33,743 nucleotides of DNA from Myxococcales bacterium. GTDB lineage: Bacteria; Myxococcota_A; UBA9042; GCA-2863065. Below are positions 18,599 through 27,250 of the stretch, piece by piece. Where the stretch lies: positions 1 through 33,743 of the forward strand of contig JADMJS010000055.1 in assembly GCA_018780435.1 (NCBI GenBank), written 5' to 3'. The first letter of the stretch is position 1. Each line of letters begins with the position of its first letter. The position numbers were made by a program, and so were the translations under genes. The notes under the pieces were generated by a model. The model worked only from the letters and a program-made list of their open reading frames with translations. It made no database searches and had not been told where the DNA came from.

Positions 18599-20328
18599 GG
18601 CGCCGCCTCGGACAGCGTGACGGTGCTCTGGAGCTTCTGGTAGGTCGCATCGACGAGCTCACTCGTCTCGACCGTCACCGCGGCGAGGGTGGCGGGCGCC
18701 TTCTTGGCGAAGGTGACGCGGACGGCCTTGAAGGGGCCGTCGACGGCGGGGGACGCGACGATGGCGACGATGACCTTGCCGGCGATGTCCGTGTTGACGG
18801 CCGAGAGCGCGCCGTCGAGGGCACCGAGCACCTCGACCGCCGGCCCGTGGTGGAGGAGCGAGGCGTCGTAGGCGAGCGTGAACTGGATCCCGGCGAGCCC
18901 GCCGATGGCGGGGACCGCGACCTCCACGATGAGGCTGCCGAGCGGCGACGGGGTGCAGGCGCCGTCCGTGCAGGGCCCGCTCGGGCACGTGCCGCAGCTC
19001 TCACCACACCCGTCCGGCCCACACGCCTTGCCGGCGCAGGCGGGCGTGCAGGCTTGGCACTGGCCAGCCTGGCAGATCGAGCCATCGAAGCAGGCCTCGC
19101 CGTCGCACTCGCAGCCGAGGGAGCCGGGGTTACAGGGCGTCGTGCAAGTCCCCGATGTACAGACGGTTCCTGGGGTGCAGCCGTCTCCCGGCTGGCCGCA
19201 GGGGCAGCCCTTCTTCCCAGGCGCGGCCGAGGAGCTCGTGCAAGCGCCGTCGACGCAGGCGAGGCAGTCCGGGCACTCGGCGCTGCTCACGCAGGTGCAC
19301 GGCTGGCCGGCGGGGCAGACTTCGCACACGCCCGCAGCGGTGCAGCGGTGGCCGGCGGCGCAGTCGTTCGGCGTCGTGCAGGGGCAGCCAGCGTCGCCTT
19401 GGCAGAGCGTGCAGCGGTTGGCGAGGGCGTCACAGCGGGCACCGGCCGCGCAGGTGTTGCCGGCGATGCAGGGGCAGCCGACTTGGCCCCAGGGGCAGGG
19501 CTCGCAGAGGCCGCCGTCGCCGCACGCGGCGCCTTCCGCGCAGGGGCCGTCGTTCGGGCACGGGCAACCCGGCTGGCCCGGCGTGCCAGCGCACGACTGA
19601 CACACGAGGTCGGGCATCGAGCACCAGAGGCCCGCGACGCAGGCGCCCGCCAGCTCGCAGGGGCAGCCGAGGGTGCCGTCCGGGCAGTCGGTGACGCACA
19701 GGTCGACGAGCGGGTTGCAGGACCCGACGTCGCAGAGGCCGTCGTCGCACGGGCAGCCTGGGGAGCCGTGGGGGCAGGTCGTGCAGCCGGACTCGAAGCA
19801 GCCTTCGCCCTCGTCACATTCGGCGTGTGACTCGCAGTCGCAGCCTTGGCCGAGGCAGGTGCCGCAGGTCCCGAAGATGCACATGAGGCCGGCGTCGCAC
19901 TCGTCCGAGTTGGCGCAGGGGCAGTCCTTGCCGCCGGGGGCGGCGGTGCAGGCCGACGGGGTGCACTGGCCGGCGGCGCACTCGAAGCCCGCGGCGCAGC
20001 CCCAAGGTGGGCACGCGCAGCCGGCGCGGCCGCCGCAGTCGTCGTAGCAGCCGCCGTCGTAACACCGGACCGACTCGCCGTAGGGGGCGCACTGGGTGTC
20101 GGCGCTGCACGGGACGCAGGCGCCCTCCACGCAGACGAGGCGCTTCGGCGTGCCCCCCGCCGGGTCGAAGGTACAGTCGGCGGACGTCGTGCAGGCGGGG
20201 GCGGCGGCGTCTTGCTCGGCGGCGTCGGTCATGGCGACGTCCACCGACGGGGACTCCGGCTCGGACTCGGACGACCCGCAGCCCGACGAGGCGATGGTCG
20301 CCGCCAACAGCAGCAAGGAGAAGCGCAT
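18595..20328 (-). CDS. Cysteine-rich lipoprotein with a C-terminal cohesin-like domain
   Basis: 577 residues. The lipoprotein signal is MRFSLLLLAATIASSGC (Cys17), followed by an acidic Ser/Glu/Asp tether. Cysteine-rich repeats (PxGxxGCPC...C pattern) fill about 46-430, and a CGPDGCGESCGTC knot follows. The last domain (about 464-577) has GSLIVEVAVP, then AGIQFTLAYDASLL, NTDIAGKVIVAIVAS and FKAVRVTFAKK. This order of strands, including the 'YD..LL' turn and the late 'gGKVIVA.....dG....' strand pair, is the clearest cohesin likeness in the window. No dockerin-like domain is present, so by analogy it would be a membrane anchor. The gene starts at ATG 20328, 9 bp after the stop of the large upstream lipoprotein gene. 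Confidence is high in the lipoprotein and moderate in the cohesin. Confidence 0.84.
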   Translation of the reverse strand: MRFSLLLLAATIASSGCGSSESEPESPSVDVAMTDAAEQDAAAPACTTSADCTFDPAGGTPKRLVCVEGACVPCSADTQCAPYGESVRCYDGGCYDDCGGRAGCACPPWGCAAGFECAAGQCTPSACTAAPGGKDCPCANSDECDAGLMCIFGTCGTCLGQGCDCESHAECDEGEGCFESGCTTCPHGSPGCPCDDGLCDVGSCNPLVDLCVTDCPDGTLGCPCELAGACVAGLWCSMPDLVCQSCAGTPGQPGCPCPNDGPCAEGAACGDGGLCEPCPWGQVGCPCIAGNTCAAGARCDALANRCTLCQGDAGCPCTTPNDCAAGHRCTAAGVCEVCPAGQPCTCVSSAECPDCLACVDGACTSSSAAPGKKGCPCGQPGDGCTPGTVCTSGTCTTPCNPGSLGCECDGEACFDGSICQAGQCQACTPACAGKACGPDGCGESCGTCPSGPCTDGACTPSPLGSLIVEVAVPAIGGLAGIQFTLAYDASLLHHGPAVEVLGALDGALSAVNTDIAGKVIVAIVASPAVDGPFKAVRVTFAKKAPATLAAVTVETSELVDATYQKLQSTVTLSEAAP

Positions 20329-20337
20329 CCGTCGTTC

Positions 20338-23300
20338 TCAGAGCGCCGTGAAGTCGGTGTAGTAGAGATAGAGTCGGATGTCGGTGAGCGAGCCGAGGTT
20401 GATGTCGGTGTTCGCCAGCTCGTCGGCTTGGTTCACGACGAGCTCCCACTGGCTGTTCACGAGCGGGCGGTCGCGCATGCGCTCGTTGCGGTAGACCTGG
20501 GGGTCGAAGAGGCGCGCCCCATTGAAGAAGACGTTGACGACGGCGTTGCGCTCGGGGAAGCGCAGGAACTGCAGCTCGCCGACCAGCGGCCGGATGGTGC
20601 TGGTGCCGGCTTGGCGGAGGTAGACGCGGGCGACCGTGTCACCGACATCGGAGCCGATGACCTCGGCTTCGACCCACGCCAGCTTGTGGTTGCGCGTGAG
20701 CGGCGAGAGCTGCACGAGCGGCACCGTGAAGGGCAAGGTGAGGTAGCCGAGCTCGTCGAGGCGGGTCGGGTCGGCGAGGCGCTTCCGGAACTCCTCGACG
20801 CGCTCGGCCTGGCTGAAGACCTTCCCGGCGGCGCCGAGGCGCGGGATCTTGAGGATGTCGTCGCGGACCGAGACCACCTCGACCCGCAGGTCCGGGTTGC
20901 CGTAGGTCTCGCCGAAGTCGAAGTAGGCGTCTTCGAGGTCGTCGAGGTAGTTCTCGAGGCTCGGCGTGCCGTGCGCGATCATGCGGACGAAGAAGAGCTT
21001 GCCGAGGTGCGCGTAGCTCGTGGACGTGTAGTACTCGTAGACCTTGGTCAGGCGATAGGCTTCGCGGACCGCGTCGTCGAAGGTGCGTTCGGCGTTCAGG
21101 ATGTCGTCGTTCTTGTAGATGCGGACGTTCGGGTTGTTCTTGGCGGCCTCGAAGTCGATGCGCATGGCTGATTTTTCTTCTTGTTCGGCGAAGACTCGTT
21201 CCGCTTTGCGTTGGACTTCTGCGAGCTGCGAGCGCGCATGCTCTGTCTCGCGAATGGCTCTAGTGACACCGGCCACTAGCTCAGGTTGTTCAAACATCAG
21301 ACGACGAATCTCGGAGTCTGTAGAGACTCTGCCTTTCTGACATGAAAACTCTGCAGACTGGAGAATTGTGGAGTTGTTTATCTCGTGCATCTGGAGTTCC
21401 GCAAGGGACTCCACAACAGTAAGGTATCCGCGAGCGACCTGTTCGGCGGCGTTTGCCGTGGCCATGATGGTCAGGCCAGCAATTGCGCCACCGCAGTCGG
21501 TACTGAGGCCAATGCTGCACTTTGCCATGGATGCGTATTTCTGTGAGTCATCCTTTGTTCTTGTTGCAATGTCGAGGACATCTGAAGCTACTGAAAGCAT
21601 GGTCTGTAGTGTCAGCTTATCATTGGCTGTTTTAACCTGATAGCTGGCCATAGACCGCTCCACATTACACAGGGCCTTCTCGTCGGCCCTCGCGCGTGCA
21701 ATGGCCGCAATATTTGCTTCGAGAGCGTGCTTGGCCGAACGAACTGCGCTGTAAGAACGCGAAACGACCTGAATCCCGTCGAAGATTGCACCACTACCCA
21801 TCTTCCCGCACGGGTCGCCAAGCTGCTGAGCCCACGAATCCAGATGCGCATACCGCTTGGTCGCCGGGTAGATCTTCCCATCGGCGCCCTTGAAGCTCCC
21901 GCAGAGCTCCTCGAGCTGCGCGTCGTAGGTGTTCTCGATGTCGGTCAGCTCGTTCTGGAACGCGACCTGGTCGGTGTCGTAGGACTTCTGGGAGTTGAGG
22001 GCGGCCTGCTCTTTGATGAGCGCGAGCTGCATCTTCTCCTTGGTGCGAGACAGCAAGACCTCGAAGGCGTTCTGGCCGGGGTCGAGGGCCGGGAAGGGGA
22101 TGTAGTCGGGCTCGAAGCCGAAGAGCGTGCGGTTGTCGCTGATCTTCGCGTAAGCCTCGCGCATGTCGAGCATGGCCTGCAGGTAACGGGAGAAGCTCTC
22201 ACCGGCGATCTTGTTGAGCTGTGCGAGCTGCGAGTCCGGCGCGGCGACGATGAGGCGCTCGAAGAGCCGGCCGAGGATGGCGGACTCGAGGTACGACGAC
22301 GTGTAGGCGCGTTCGAGGACCGAGCGAGCGAGATCGGGCCGGTTGAAGTCGACGTAGAGCTTGCTGATCGACTGCCACGCGCGGGCCTTCTCGGTCGAAG
22401 CGAGCACGAGCTTCGGCAGGAGGTGGGCGGCCGTCCCGTAGTCGATGATCGCGTCCGCTTGGCTCGCCGACACGCCGCCGTAGATGGTGCGGCTCAGCCG
22501 GAAGAGGCGATCGAGCGCGAGCTGGAAGTACTGCGTGCTCTGGTAGAGGTTGTAGAGTTCGAAGCCGTTCAGACCAGCGAGGTCGATGCCGTCGGGTTCG
22601 AACTTCGAGCCTTCGAAGGTCTTGGTGGCCGACTCGGCGAGGTCGAAACGCGACGCGGCGGCGCGGACGACGGCGTCCTGGCCGAGCATGACGAGCAATT
22701 CCGCGTAGAGCTTCTCGAAGCCGTCGACTTGGGCCTTGTCCGAGAAGGAGAAGATCTCGCGCAGGTAGGTCTTGAGGTCGGAGCGCGTCTGCGTCGAGAG
22801 CACGCCGTTGTGCTGGTTGAACACCGCCGCGGCGCAATCGATGCGCTGGCGCACCTCTTCAATCTCGGACGCCGCGTAGCAATAGGGCACTGACGAGCTG
22901 GCCTGGCCACATTCGGTCGGGGTGAAGGCGAGGCCGGTGCCGAAGCGGTTCTTGAACTTGGTGCGGTAGCGGAAGGCGTCGGCGATCTGGCCGTTGAGCG
23001 GCGGGAACACGGATTGGCCCGGCTTGAAGGTGCCGCTGCTCACCACCAGGAAGGTCTTGAGCAGGCGCAGGTCGCGCCGGTCCGGGTGGTCGCACAAGGT
23101 GAGCGCGGTGTCCGTGCAGCGCCAGGCGGGATTCAGCGTCAGTTCGAAGCGGCCCGCGGCGAGGCGCTTGCCGGAGCTCACGGGCGTCCTCCAGGCGTCG
23201 AAGACTGCGCCGCAGGTCGCCGGGCTCGCCTTCTGACACTCCTGGCGGGCCAGCCACTCTTCCACACACTTCGCCTTGTCGCCGGATGGCGCGTTCGTCG

Positions 23301-26300
23301 GGCAGTCCTTGGCGGGCTCGAGGCCCGTGGCCACATCGACGTAGAAGAACGCGACCTTGCTGCCGGCGGGACAGACCTCGGCCGTGCGCCCCGTGTGGGC
23401 GTAGTCCAAGGCGCCGCCGTTGAAGCGCTGTGTGTCTTCGCAGAAGTAGGCGACTTGCCGGTCGGCGCCCGGATCGAGCGACTCCATGAGGACTCCTCCG
23501 GGTGGGGTCGCGCCTTTCAGGACGCCGAGCGCGATGGCCTGTGCGTTGTCCGAAGTGAGCGTTTGGTTAGTCCCGGTGCCATAGATCTGGTCCAAGATGG
23601 CGCGCGAGCACTGGACGTCCGAGGCCAAGAGTCTGGACTGCGCCGCCACCACCGGGGCCTCCAGGGCCTTCGTGACGGCGTGGTTCGGCTGGTCCTCTTT
23701 GCTCAGGAGCATGTAGCCGTAGGCCGAGGTGGGCGCGTCGGCGTCACCGAGGAAGGAAGGGAAGCTCTCTTCGAAAAAGACGATGATGGTCGACGAGTCC
23801 GCGACGACGCCGTCGAGCAGCTTGAGCTGACGGCGCAAGGTGCGGCCGTCCGGGATGGGGTTCGATTGCGCGAGGCTGAGGTTGCGCTCCCGCACGCCCG
23901 AGTCCGGACCGTAGGGCATGAGCGAGTTGCGGCACTCGAAGCGGTAGCGGACGTCGTTCTGGAGCGAGGTCCCCTCGACGAAGTCCGCGAGGAGCCACGG
24001 GACCTTACGCTGCACGAAGGCGCCGGGCGCGAGGTTGTTGTCGACCGCGAGCTGGCAACCGGAGTCGGTGGCGCTCGTGATGTACCAGCCGCCGACATCG
24101 ATGTTGGCCGAGAGCGCCGTGATGGCGTTGAGGCAGCCGGTGCCGGTGCAGCCGAGCGCGCCCGGCGGGCTCGCGACCGAGAACTGCTGCAGCTCCGGAT
24201 CGCCGGCGTAGTGCATCGTGCCGGCGGTCAGAATGCGGCCCTGGTAGTCCTGATCCTTGACGGGCGCCGGGCACTTGCCAGCGACGCAGGCCTTGCCGCC
24301 GCAGTCGGCGCTCGTCGAACAGGCCTTGGCGTCCTCGCGCTGCCGAAGCTCGAGGCTGATCGGGAGCTCGACGATGCCCTGGGGCACGCGCCGCCGGAGG
24401 TAGTCGTCCGTGTAGCGCTCGAGACCGCTGCCCGGCGTGGTGGCGGCGGGGTCGACGAAGGGGTAACAGCGCGGGATCTCGCCGCTCACTTGGTACTGCT
24501 CGAGGCAGCCCTGGGTCACGTTGGCGAAGTTCCAGCTCCCGGTGCGGGTCGAGTTCAGGATGGCGCGGAACTGAAGGAGCGACATGGTGCCCTCAAGCGA
24601 GCCGCCGCCGGCCGATCGGAACTCGGACCAGCGCTGGACGAGGGCGTTGTCGAGCTCTGCCGCGGCGTTCTCGAGCGCCTCGCGGTTCGCGCCGGAGGGG
24701 TTCGCCTGCCACGTGGCGAGCTTCGCCTTCCAGGTCGCGAGGTTGCGGTCCGGGAAGGAGCCGAAGTAGACCATGTTGCCGGTCCACCGACCGGAGTAGA
24801 GCTCGGAGTAGGTGAGGCCGAGCTGCTGGCTGCCCCACTCGGGGTGGCTCACTTCGAGGACGCCGGACCACTGCTTGAGCGCGCTGTTCTTGGCGCCCTT
24901 CAGGAGCAGGTCGTAGGACTGGCCCGGCGCCACGACCGGGGTCGTGAAGGTGCCGCCGTTGGCGAGGTTGGTGCCGAAGGTGAGCCAGTTCAGCGGCGGG
25001 ACGGTGCAGTTGTGCTCGACGCCGGCCGAGGCGTCGTCGGGGCAGTCGGCGTCGGAGGTGCAGGTCTTGGACTCGTCGCGGAAGCAGGTGCCGGAGCCGC
25101 TGCCGGCGGCCTTGTTGCAGCCGCCGCCCGCGTCGAGCCCGCAGAGACAGCCGGGGCTGCCCTCGACGCAGTAGACCTGGGTGCCCAGCTCGGTGGCGCG
25201 GGTCTCGGCGATGGCACGCACCGTGAACTGCGCGGGCAAGTAGCCGCCGTTGGTGATGGTCAGCTTCTCGGCGGTGACGTCGCTCGTGAACGCGATCGAA
25301 GTCGGGAAGAGGTTGAAGGTGCCTTCGACGCTGCTGACGTCGACGGTGGTCGAGGGCTTACCGAGCGGCATGCAGAAGCCGGTCTCGCCGTCGGGCGCGT
25401 CGCAGAACTGATCCTTGCTGCATTGCGCGCCGGTGGTGGTGCAAGGGAGGCGGCACACGTGGCGGTGGCAGCGAGCCGACGGCGAGACGCAGTCGGCGTC
25501 GACGTCGCAGGTCGAGTAGCAGCGGCCGTCGAGGCAGGTCTGAAAGTCGGGGCACTCGATGTCGGTGGCGCAGGTGGGCGCGGTCTCGCCTGCCTCTAGG
25601 CAGGTGCCGGCGGTGCAGGTCTCGTCTTCGAGGCAGCCGTCGAGGAGGCCGTCGGCGCCACAGGGCACGTAGGTCCCGTCAGCGCGCGTGTAGCCCTGCT
25701 CGCAGGGGGTGTAGCACTTGGGCACGGCGGGCTTCTGGTTCAGGACCTTGCCCTTCTGCTGGCACACACCGAGCTCGCAGGTGAGATCGCCGATGCAGGT
25801 GTCGTTGTCGAAGCAGTTGCAGCCGTCGCTGCCTTGACCGCAGCTCGCGCAGAGCCCGCTGACGCACTTGGCGCCGTCGGTACACGTGCCGTTGGCGAAA
25901 CACGCGCCGCCCGGGTAGCCCTTGTTCTCTATGCAGATCGTGCCGGCTTGGCAGAGGAGGCCCGTGCCGCAGGTGCCGTTGGCCAGGCAGGCGCAGCCGA
26001 GCTCCCCGGCGGTGCAGGTCGTCTTGACGCAGAGGCCACCTTGGCAGGCGAGGCCGGTCGCGCTGCAGGTGCCGAGCGCGGTGCAGCCGCAGCCGACCGC
26101 ACCGGGGCTACACGGGGCGTCTTTGCACTTGCCGCCCATGCAGAGGAGGAGCGGCTGGCCGGAGATCTGAGTGCAGCTCGAGTCGGCGAGACAGCCGCAG
26201 TCCTCGGTGCCGGGCACACACGACTTCACTTTGCAGGTCGTCGACTCGGGGTCGCAGTAGAGGTTGTCGGTAGTGCATGCGCCGGCCGCGAGGCAGCCGC

Positions 26301-27063
26301 AGCCGGCGGTGCCGGGCGTGCAGGTCGTGGCGCCGCACTTGAAGGTCGTGGGATCACACGCGAGGTTCGGCAGGCAGCCGTAGTTCGGCTTGCACGAGCA
26401 GCCCGCGCTGCCCGCCGTGCAGGTCGGCGGCTTGCAGATCGTGCCGTTGCAGGCGAGCGGCGAGCCGTCCGGGCCGGCGTTGCAGGTCAGGTCGGGCTTG
26501 CAGCCGCAGTTGGCGTTCCCGGCGGTGCAGTCCGGCAAGACGCAGCGCGGCGCGCCGTTCGACGTGGAGCAGAAGAGTCCGGTATCACAAGTGTTTCCGG
26601 GGAAACAGCCGCAGCCGAGCGCGCCTTGCAGGCAGCTCGGCGTCTGGCAGAGGCTGCCGACGCAAGCTAGCCACTGACCGGTCGTGGGGTCTTGGTTGCA
26701 GGTGTTGTTGCCCCAGCAGGGGCCGCCCTCGGTGCCTTGGGGGATCGCGACGCAGACGTTGGCGGTGTTGCACTGAAAGCCCGTTGGGCACGCGGGGGCA
26801 GTGGTCGCGCAGTAGCAGCCGGCGGTGCCGGGGGTGCAGCCGGCCGGGGGATCGCTGAGGGGAGAATAGAGCACGTCCAGGCTTGGGCTGGTGCTGGAGG
26901 CGTCGGCAGAGGCAAGCGTGTTCTCGGATGCCTCGTCGTTCGACTCACAGGCCCCGACGGCTAAGAGCGCCAGGACCACACAGAGGGCCCCCGCGCTTCG
27001 ACGCCAGGGGCGCGCGGCGTCTCCGTGACGCTGCGAGCTGGAAGCAGACTTGGCTCTAAACAT
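20338..27063 (-). CDS. Giant lipoprotein with Cys-rich N-terminal half and TcA-like C-terminal region
   Basis: 2241 residues and the first gene of the operon, with a GGAGG site 9 nt before its ATG. The lipoprotein signal has a long basic start and lipobox AVGAC (Cys39). A Ser/Thr/Asp tether leads to cysteine-rich CTPGxxGCxC repeats (about 75-560), then an Ig-like region (about 575-755). A long mixed middle region and an alpha-helical part follow. The latter contains two long helices around a hydrophobic stretch (CGGAIAGLTIMATANAAEQV, near 1855). The end (about 2085-2241) is beta-rich and finishes with NSQWELVV and LGSLTDIRLYLYYTDF. TcA toxin subunits have the same order: long helices with a pore-forming hairpin, then a TcB-binding beta domain ending in 'lSDiilHIrYT'. 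The likeness is by eye and moderate. The segment encoding the hairpin has clearly lower G+C (see the 21171-21780 entry). Confidence 0.84.
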   Translation of the reverse strand: MFRAKSASSSQRHGDAARPWRRSAGALCVVLALLAVGACESNDEASENTLASADASSTSPSLDVLYSPLSDPPAGCTPGTAGCYCATTAPACPTGFQCNTANVCVAIPQGTEGGPCWGNNTCNQDPTTGQWLACVGSLCQTPSCLQGALGCGCFPGNTCDTGLFCSTSNGAPRCVLPDCTAGNANCGCKPDLTCNAGPDGSPLACNGTICKPPTCTAGSAGCSCKPNYGCLPNLACDPTTFKCGATTCTPGTAGCGCLAAGACTTDNLYCDPESTTCKVKSCVPGTEDCGCLADSSCTQISGQPLLLCMGGKCKDAPCSPGAVGCGCTALGTCSATGLACQGGLCVKTTCTAGELGCACLANGTCGTGLLCQAGTICIENKGYPGGACFANGTCTDGAKCVSGLCASCGQGSDGCNCFDNDTCIGDLTCELGVCQQKGKVLNQKPAVPKCYTPCEQGYTRADGTYVPCGADGLLDGCLEDETCTAGTCLEAGETAPTCATDIECPDFQTCLDGRCYSTCDVDADCVSPSARCHRHVCRLPCTTTGAQCSKDQFCDAPDGETGFCMPLGKPSTTVDVSSVEGTFNLFPTSIAFTSDVTAEKLTITNGGYLPAQFTVRAIAETRATELGTQVYCVEGSPGCLCGLDAGGGCNKAAGSGSGTCFRDESKTCTSDADCPDDASAGVEHNCTVPPLNWLTFGTNLANGGTFTTPVVAPGQSYDLLLKGAKNSALKQWSGVLEVSHPEWGSQQLGLTYSELYSGRWTGNMVYFGSFPDRNLATWKAKLATWQANPSGANREALENAAAELDNALVQRWSEFRSAGGGSLEGTMSLLQFRAILNSTRTGSWNFANVTQGCLEQYQVSGEIPRCYPFVDPAATTPGSGLERYTDDYLRRRVPQGIVELPISLELRQREDAKACSTSADCGGKACVAGKCPAPVKDQDYQGRILTAGTMHYAGDPELQQFSVASPPGALGCTGTGCLNAITALSANIDVGGWYITSATDSGCQLAVDNNLAPGAFVQRKVPWLLADFVEGTSLQNDVRYRFECRNSLMPYGPDSGVRERNLSLAQSNPIPDGRTLRRQLKLLDGVVADSSTIIVFFEESFPSFLGDADAPTSAYGYMLLSKEDQPNHAVTKALEAPVVAAQSRLLASDVQCSRAILDQIYGTGTNQTLTSDNAQAIALGVLKGATPPGGVLMESLDPGADRQVAYFCEDTQRFNGGALDYAHTGRTAEVCPAGSKVAFFYVDVATGLEPAKDCPTNAPSGDKAKCVEEWLARQECQKASPATCGAVFDAWRTPVSSGKRLAAGRFELTLNPAWRCTDTALTLCDHPDRRDLRLLKTFLVVSSGTFKPGQSVFPPLNGQIADAFRYRTKFKNRFGTGLAFTPTECGQASSSVPYCYAASEIEEVRQRIDCAAAVFNQHNGVLSTQTRSDLKTYLREIFSFSDKAQVDGFEKLYAELLVMLGQDAVVRAAASRFDLAESATKTFEGSKFEPDGIDLAGLNGFELYNLYQSTQYFQLALDRLFRLSRTIYGGVSASQADAIIDYGTAAHLLPKLVLASTEKARAWQSISKLYVDFNRPDLARSVLERAYTSSYLESAILGRLFERLIVAAPDSQLAQLNKIAGESFSRYLQAMLDMREAYAKISDNRTLFGFEPDYIPFPALDPGQNAFEVLLSRTKEKMQLALIKEQAALNSQKSYDTDQVAFQNELTDIENTYDAQLEELCGSFKGADGKIYPATKRYAHLDSWAQQLGDPCGKMGSGAIFDGIQVVSRSYSAVRSAKHALEANIAAIARARADEKALCNVERSMASYQVKTANDKLTLQTMLSVASDVLDIATRTKDDSQKYASMAKCSIGLSTDCGGAIAGLTIMATANAAEQVARGYLTVVESLAELQMHEINNSTILQSAEFSCQKGRVSTDSEIRRLMFEQPELVAGVTRAIRETEHARSQLAEVQRKAERVFAEQEEKSAMRIDFEAAKNNPNVRIYKNDDILNAERTFDDAVREAYRLTKVYEYYTSTSYAHLGKLFFVRMIAHGTPSLENYLDDLEDAYFDFGETYGNPDLRVEVVSVRDDILKIPRLGAAGKVFSQAERVEEFRKRLADPTRLDELGYLTLPFTVPLVQLSPLTRNHKLAWVEAEVIGSDVGDTVARVYLRQAGTSTIRPLVGELQFLRFPERNAVVNVFFNGARLFDPQVYRNERMRDRPLVNSQWELVVNQADELANTDINLGSLTDIRLYLYYTDFTAL
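21171..21780 (-). other. Low-G+C island inside the TcA-like gene
   Basis: By hand count 21181-21780 is about 54% G+C, with single 60-base lines as low as 43%. Sampled lines on either side are 65-68%. The reading frame continues unbroken. The island encodes about residues 1761-1964, namely the paired long helices and the hydrophobic stretch between them. A sharp step at 21170 and a softer one near 21780-21860 suggest replacement of this segment by recombination with DNA of different composition. Confidence 0.65.
25743..26838 (-). repeat. Tandem CTPGxxGCxC repeats in the 2241-residue lipoprotein gene
   Basis: From about residue 75 to 440 the protein repeats a unit of about 32-36 residues: C-[TSV]-[PA]-G-x-x-x-C-x-C-x(5-6)-C-x(3-8)-L-x-C-x(3-6)-C. 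Examples of the anchor are CTPGTAGCYC, CTAGSAGCSC, CTPGTAGCGC and CSPGAVGCGC. The units are less alike at the DNA level than those in the 2174-residue gene, which suggests older duplication. Confidence 0.75.
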
Positions 27064-27072
27064 CCCCGCGGT

Positions 27073-27077
27073 CCTCC
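27073..27077 (-). promoter_or_regulatory. Ribosome binding site of the first operon gene
   Basis: CCTCC on the plus strand gives GGAGG on the coding strand, 9 nt before the ATG at 27063. It is the strongest such site in the operon. The internal genes have overlapping or near-overlapping junctions instead, so this site probably sets the translation start of the unit. Confidence 0.7.
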
Positions 27078-27225
27078 GTCGTTACGAACCGCGTCGTGGA
27101 GCCGAAGGTGCCAGCGAGGGTGAGCATGGGCTCGGTCTCTCGTGTCACGAAGTCGCCGCTCTCGGACGTGTCGTTACGGGAGGAGCGTCGGACGGAGGGG
27201 AGCAACGCACAATCTGAGTAGGACC

Positions 27226-27250
27226 ACACCTATGGATAACCCTAGGGTGT
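27226..27250. promoter_or_regulatory. Imperfect 25-bp dyad, candidate operator of the operon
   Basis: The arms are ACACC (27226-27230) and GGTGT (27246-27250), with further pairing inside. Eight of twelve positions pair around the centre at 27238. It lies about 160 bp before the operon start codon and is locally AT-richer than its surroundings. No defensible -35/-10 pair was found beside it. A binding site for a dimeric regulator, possibly the LuxR-type protein encoded upstream, is an inference. Confidence 0.3.

Noticed and set aside
7228..20328. Cellulosome in the strict sense
   Set aside because: No glycoside hydrolase, carbohydrate-binding module or S-layer anchor is encoded here. Only the module logic is similar, so I do not call it a cellulosome.
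23014..25599. An 861-codon plus-strand open frame opposite the TcA-like gene
   Set aside because: It is rich in Arg/Ala/Val/Gly with no domain, no start signal and lies fully antisense to a coherent protein. High G+C opens such frames by chance. The same applies to long plus-strand frames at 4019-5314, 5414-6937, 11613-13118, 14544-16508, 16988-18643 and 18532-19830.
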